Origin: JBNJGT01 sp051819765
Lineage (GTDB): Archaea > Nanobdellota > Nanobdellia > Woesearchaeales > JACJVW01
Assembly: GCA_051819765.1 (NCBI GenBank)
Contig: JBNJGT010000020.1
Coordinates: forward strand, 1-25,347
Direction of reading: 5' to 3'
Length of the DNA: 25,347 nt
The first letter of the stretch is position 1, and each line of letters begins with the position of its first letter. Both the position numbers and the translations under genes were made by a program. Of this stretch, positions 24,501 to 25,347 are shown one piece after another. A model generated the notes under the pieces. The model searched no databases. It was not told where the DNA came from and saw nothing but the letters and a program-made list of their open reading frames with translations.

Positions 24501-25347
24501 GAGTTGCCGTCATCGGAATAGGAGGCGGTGAAGGTCTTATCCACTTTTTGCAACTTTATCCAGTCCGGAGGATTCGATACTGAATTCTTTGTGCTGGCAT
24601 CCAAAAATCCATCATGATTGGTATCACGTTGGAAGGAGAAACCATTCCCCGGTGTCATGACCAAAAATACGTAACCCTGGGACGAACCAGTGCCATGCAT
24701 GGAATTCTTTACCATGATACCTGCCTTGGTCCATGAATGGGTATTCTCAAGCGCGTCTATTTTGGCTATGGCTTCAAAGTCTCCCTCAACAGTCCGGTAT
24801 AGTGAGGCATATTCATCTGCGCCGTTCCATGTGTCTTCCCCGCCAGCCCGCAACAAGAGGTGTGATCCATTAACACTGACTGATGTCTCAGATGAATCAT
24901 CATTATCCACAAATCTCCAGGTACGGTCAAGCTCTGTGAAGGAGTCATTGAATCGTGTGGCAAAGGTTTTGCCAATAATTGTCCCAGAGACCATGAAATC
25001 ATTGAAGAGTGCATTCTGTGTATACCTGAATGATGAGGCTGAACTGTTGACCCCTCCTGAGAAATCTTCTGGGGCGTTAGATGAGAGAAAAACGGGGCTT
25101 TCATTGGTGTACAGAAGTGTTTGTGCATCACCGTTCCCAAGTATTGCCTTTCCTGTCTCCCATGTCTTGTTAGGCGAAGTCATCCAGTCAAAAGGTGGAT
25201 GATACTCTGAGAAATTCTCGTAGTATGACCACACATCATTTTGCTTGACCAACCGTGCACTGATTGAGTTGGATGACTGGAGCAGTCCTTGAACACCCCG
25301 CCACACACCACAGGCAGTGCAGGTGCCTCCGCCTGCGTCATATTGTT
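21596..25347 (-). CDS. Giant secreted vWA-type surface protein with large beta-domain insert (5' partial)
   Basis: The frame is open through the right edge, so about 1250 residues are seen and the true start lies outside; the GTG at 25306 is not a real start. The first visible residues include GGGTCTACGVWRGVQGLL (from 25333 down), which fits the Thr-bearing MIDAS segment of a vWA domain. The next MIDAS element, LLIMSDG, appears only about 850 codons later (Asp codon 22742-22744). Between them lie two LamG/ConA-like jelly rolls (about 24960-24380 and 24360-23830) and further beta domains, one resembling a galactose-binding fold (DDSATVFINGLPVYQND ... GDNLIAVRLNNSQ). A Cys-rich loop (YCNDCAGRPCC) follows SDG. 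The C-terminal region ends VPSLWGPSLTEARVWK. Sequons are abundant. An adhesin or pilus-tip-like role is inferred. Confidence 0.85.
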   Translation of the reverse strand, partial: QYDAGGGTCTACGVWRGVQGLLQSSNSISARLVKQNDVWSYYENFSEYHPPFDWMTSPNKTWETGKAILGNGDAQTLLYTNESPVFLSSNAPEDFSGGVNSSASSFRYTQNALFNDFMVSGTIIGKTFATRFNDSFTELDRTWRFVDNDDSSETSVSVNGSHLLLRAGGEDTWNGADEYASLYRTVEGDFEAIAKIDALENTHSWTKAGIMVKNSMHGTGSSQGYVFLVMTPGNGFSFQRDTNHDGFLDASTKNSVSNPPDWIKLQKVDKTFTASYSDDGNSWTALGSFTSDTALGVQDVGLSVTSHDSSQSAEAAFEKFELNQPSYIADYFNRLDNDYTRGTEQIGNWFIYDDQLRHTDNIYPGTRDEGLGPHVSFEDIPYDSYNISTRLYPGDDDTMGLLFRYQDENNYYRFRFDNSADFVRVEKIENGTRTVLSSNEASTLGFSENNWHTLRIVVNASSYMFYRNSNLIGAVTDSTFLSGGVAPYCWAMDDARFDNLIIEGKGQAIQTNATFGKQVQPGYLELDTAGDLNITCDLINVTTQEILSSKNAGRKTLGVKIPHPGDLNCTAESASTAYVTDIRTYDDTDDGWDKHNLTYGSHDTGVVHGYDGDGIFVEFGPQSYAGMVSGSWGTQFYIDDDMMQSLKAGNPLYLSFSFEYEELDDPLEEDVCILGRLSDTGSRVYLGEVTAPFSFRSLNAIWCKESGDHAQNITIDLTPLITHTGSYYLDFGALLEDTSWSNEGIRVTFDDVYLRFLESLNPGTYYFRKSFHIYPPLNYYSDPLLKLRADDSATVFINGLPVYQNDTPQEGMYWNNIVNLSMSHFREGDNLIAVRLNNSQTPKAEFDMELSINYTDPDRGKALLIMSDGVATYCANSALQGSGFYCNDCAGRPCCPDSTGALTRPCPDYPSLTDEAEQALGMACWANENHNISIYSVVFGDDAAGVHAMNMTAVECDNASNFYQSSNYSGISEIYKIIAQRMLEDFRGNFSRQSLVVGDDFGESRLNPNSYIEINYTPAYKPGHDDIFLSSNTLPFANTITNGSFHYSGRKKLLDAGVSSFSGDHWTNHVIVNNGTHNHTVFSLGNYGNVFKRLGDPYRVGIPVGKLKKNSTNYFFIHTGKNASERLNGSRDDRFFFSFVIDGLGISPTVNPNAHGCAWNVTYLDGSTAIIRIPDDYTGSKVCYYHNATYDVNDSIDQAAYSLFQQLDVEGKKRLAVKIDQNFLQVRTSTIGHVPSLWGPSLTEARVWK

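Overview
The window looks archaeal, most likely from a DPANN lineage (Woesearchaeota/Nanoarchaeota-like). Several genes have a TATA box centred 27-30 bases before the start codon, which means leaderless transcripts. The set includes a translin-family protein, a PIN-ATPase-KH protein of the COG1855 type, an NMD3-like protein and a DUF460 RNase H-fold protein, all archaeal families. Surface proteins are dense in N-x-S/T sequons. The lineage is inferred from gene content; no rRNA is present.

Layout. Positions 1-2133: the start of a secreted protein leaving the window on the minus strand, and a divergent two-gene plus-strand unit for surface proteins (a membrane-anchored 482-residue protein and a secreted protein with a C-terminal anchor). 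Positions 2106-11758: a compact seven-gene minus-strand operon, in transcription order a ribbon-helix-helix (RHH) regulator, a polytopic membrane protein with Fn3-like and other beta domains, a 1097-residue beta-domain plus coiled-coil protein, a 327-residue coiled-coil protein, an MFS transporter, the PIN-ATPase-KH protein and translin. Junctions run from an 11-base overlap to a 4-base gap. Positions 11759-11969: an AT-rich divergent promoter region with repeated GTGTAT/ATACAC half-sites. Positions 11970-15906: a beta-propeller, a coiled-coil protein with a fresh 147-bp tandem duplication, a short NMD3-like gene and the DUF460 gene. Positions 15907-16432 hold no convincing gene. Positions 16433-21154: a 1156-residue coiled-coil protein with a TPR-like tail and a winged-helix/coiled-coil protein. 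Positions 21194-21491: a 100-N scaffold gap flanked by identical 99-base sequences, almost certainly an unmerged contig overlap. Positions 21596-25347: most of a giant secreted protein whose vWA domain is interrupted by about 850 residues of beta domains; its 5' end is outside the window.

Reading as a whole. Five long coiled-coil proteins, a membrane protein predicted to hold Fn3-like domains in the cytoplasm, and large surface proteins suggest an uncharacterised envelope-linked scaffold. The scaffold genes share one operon with two RNA-associated proteins, one of which has a PIN domain missing most of its catalytic acids. This operon is the best candidate for an undescribed system. The joint function is inference; the gene arrangement, motifs and overlaps are read directly from the sequence.
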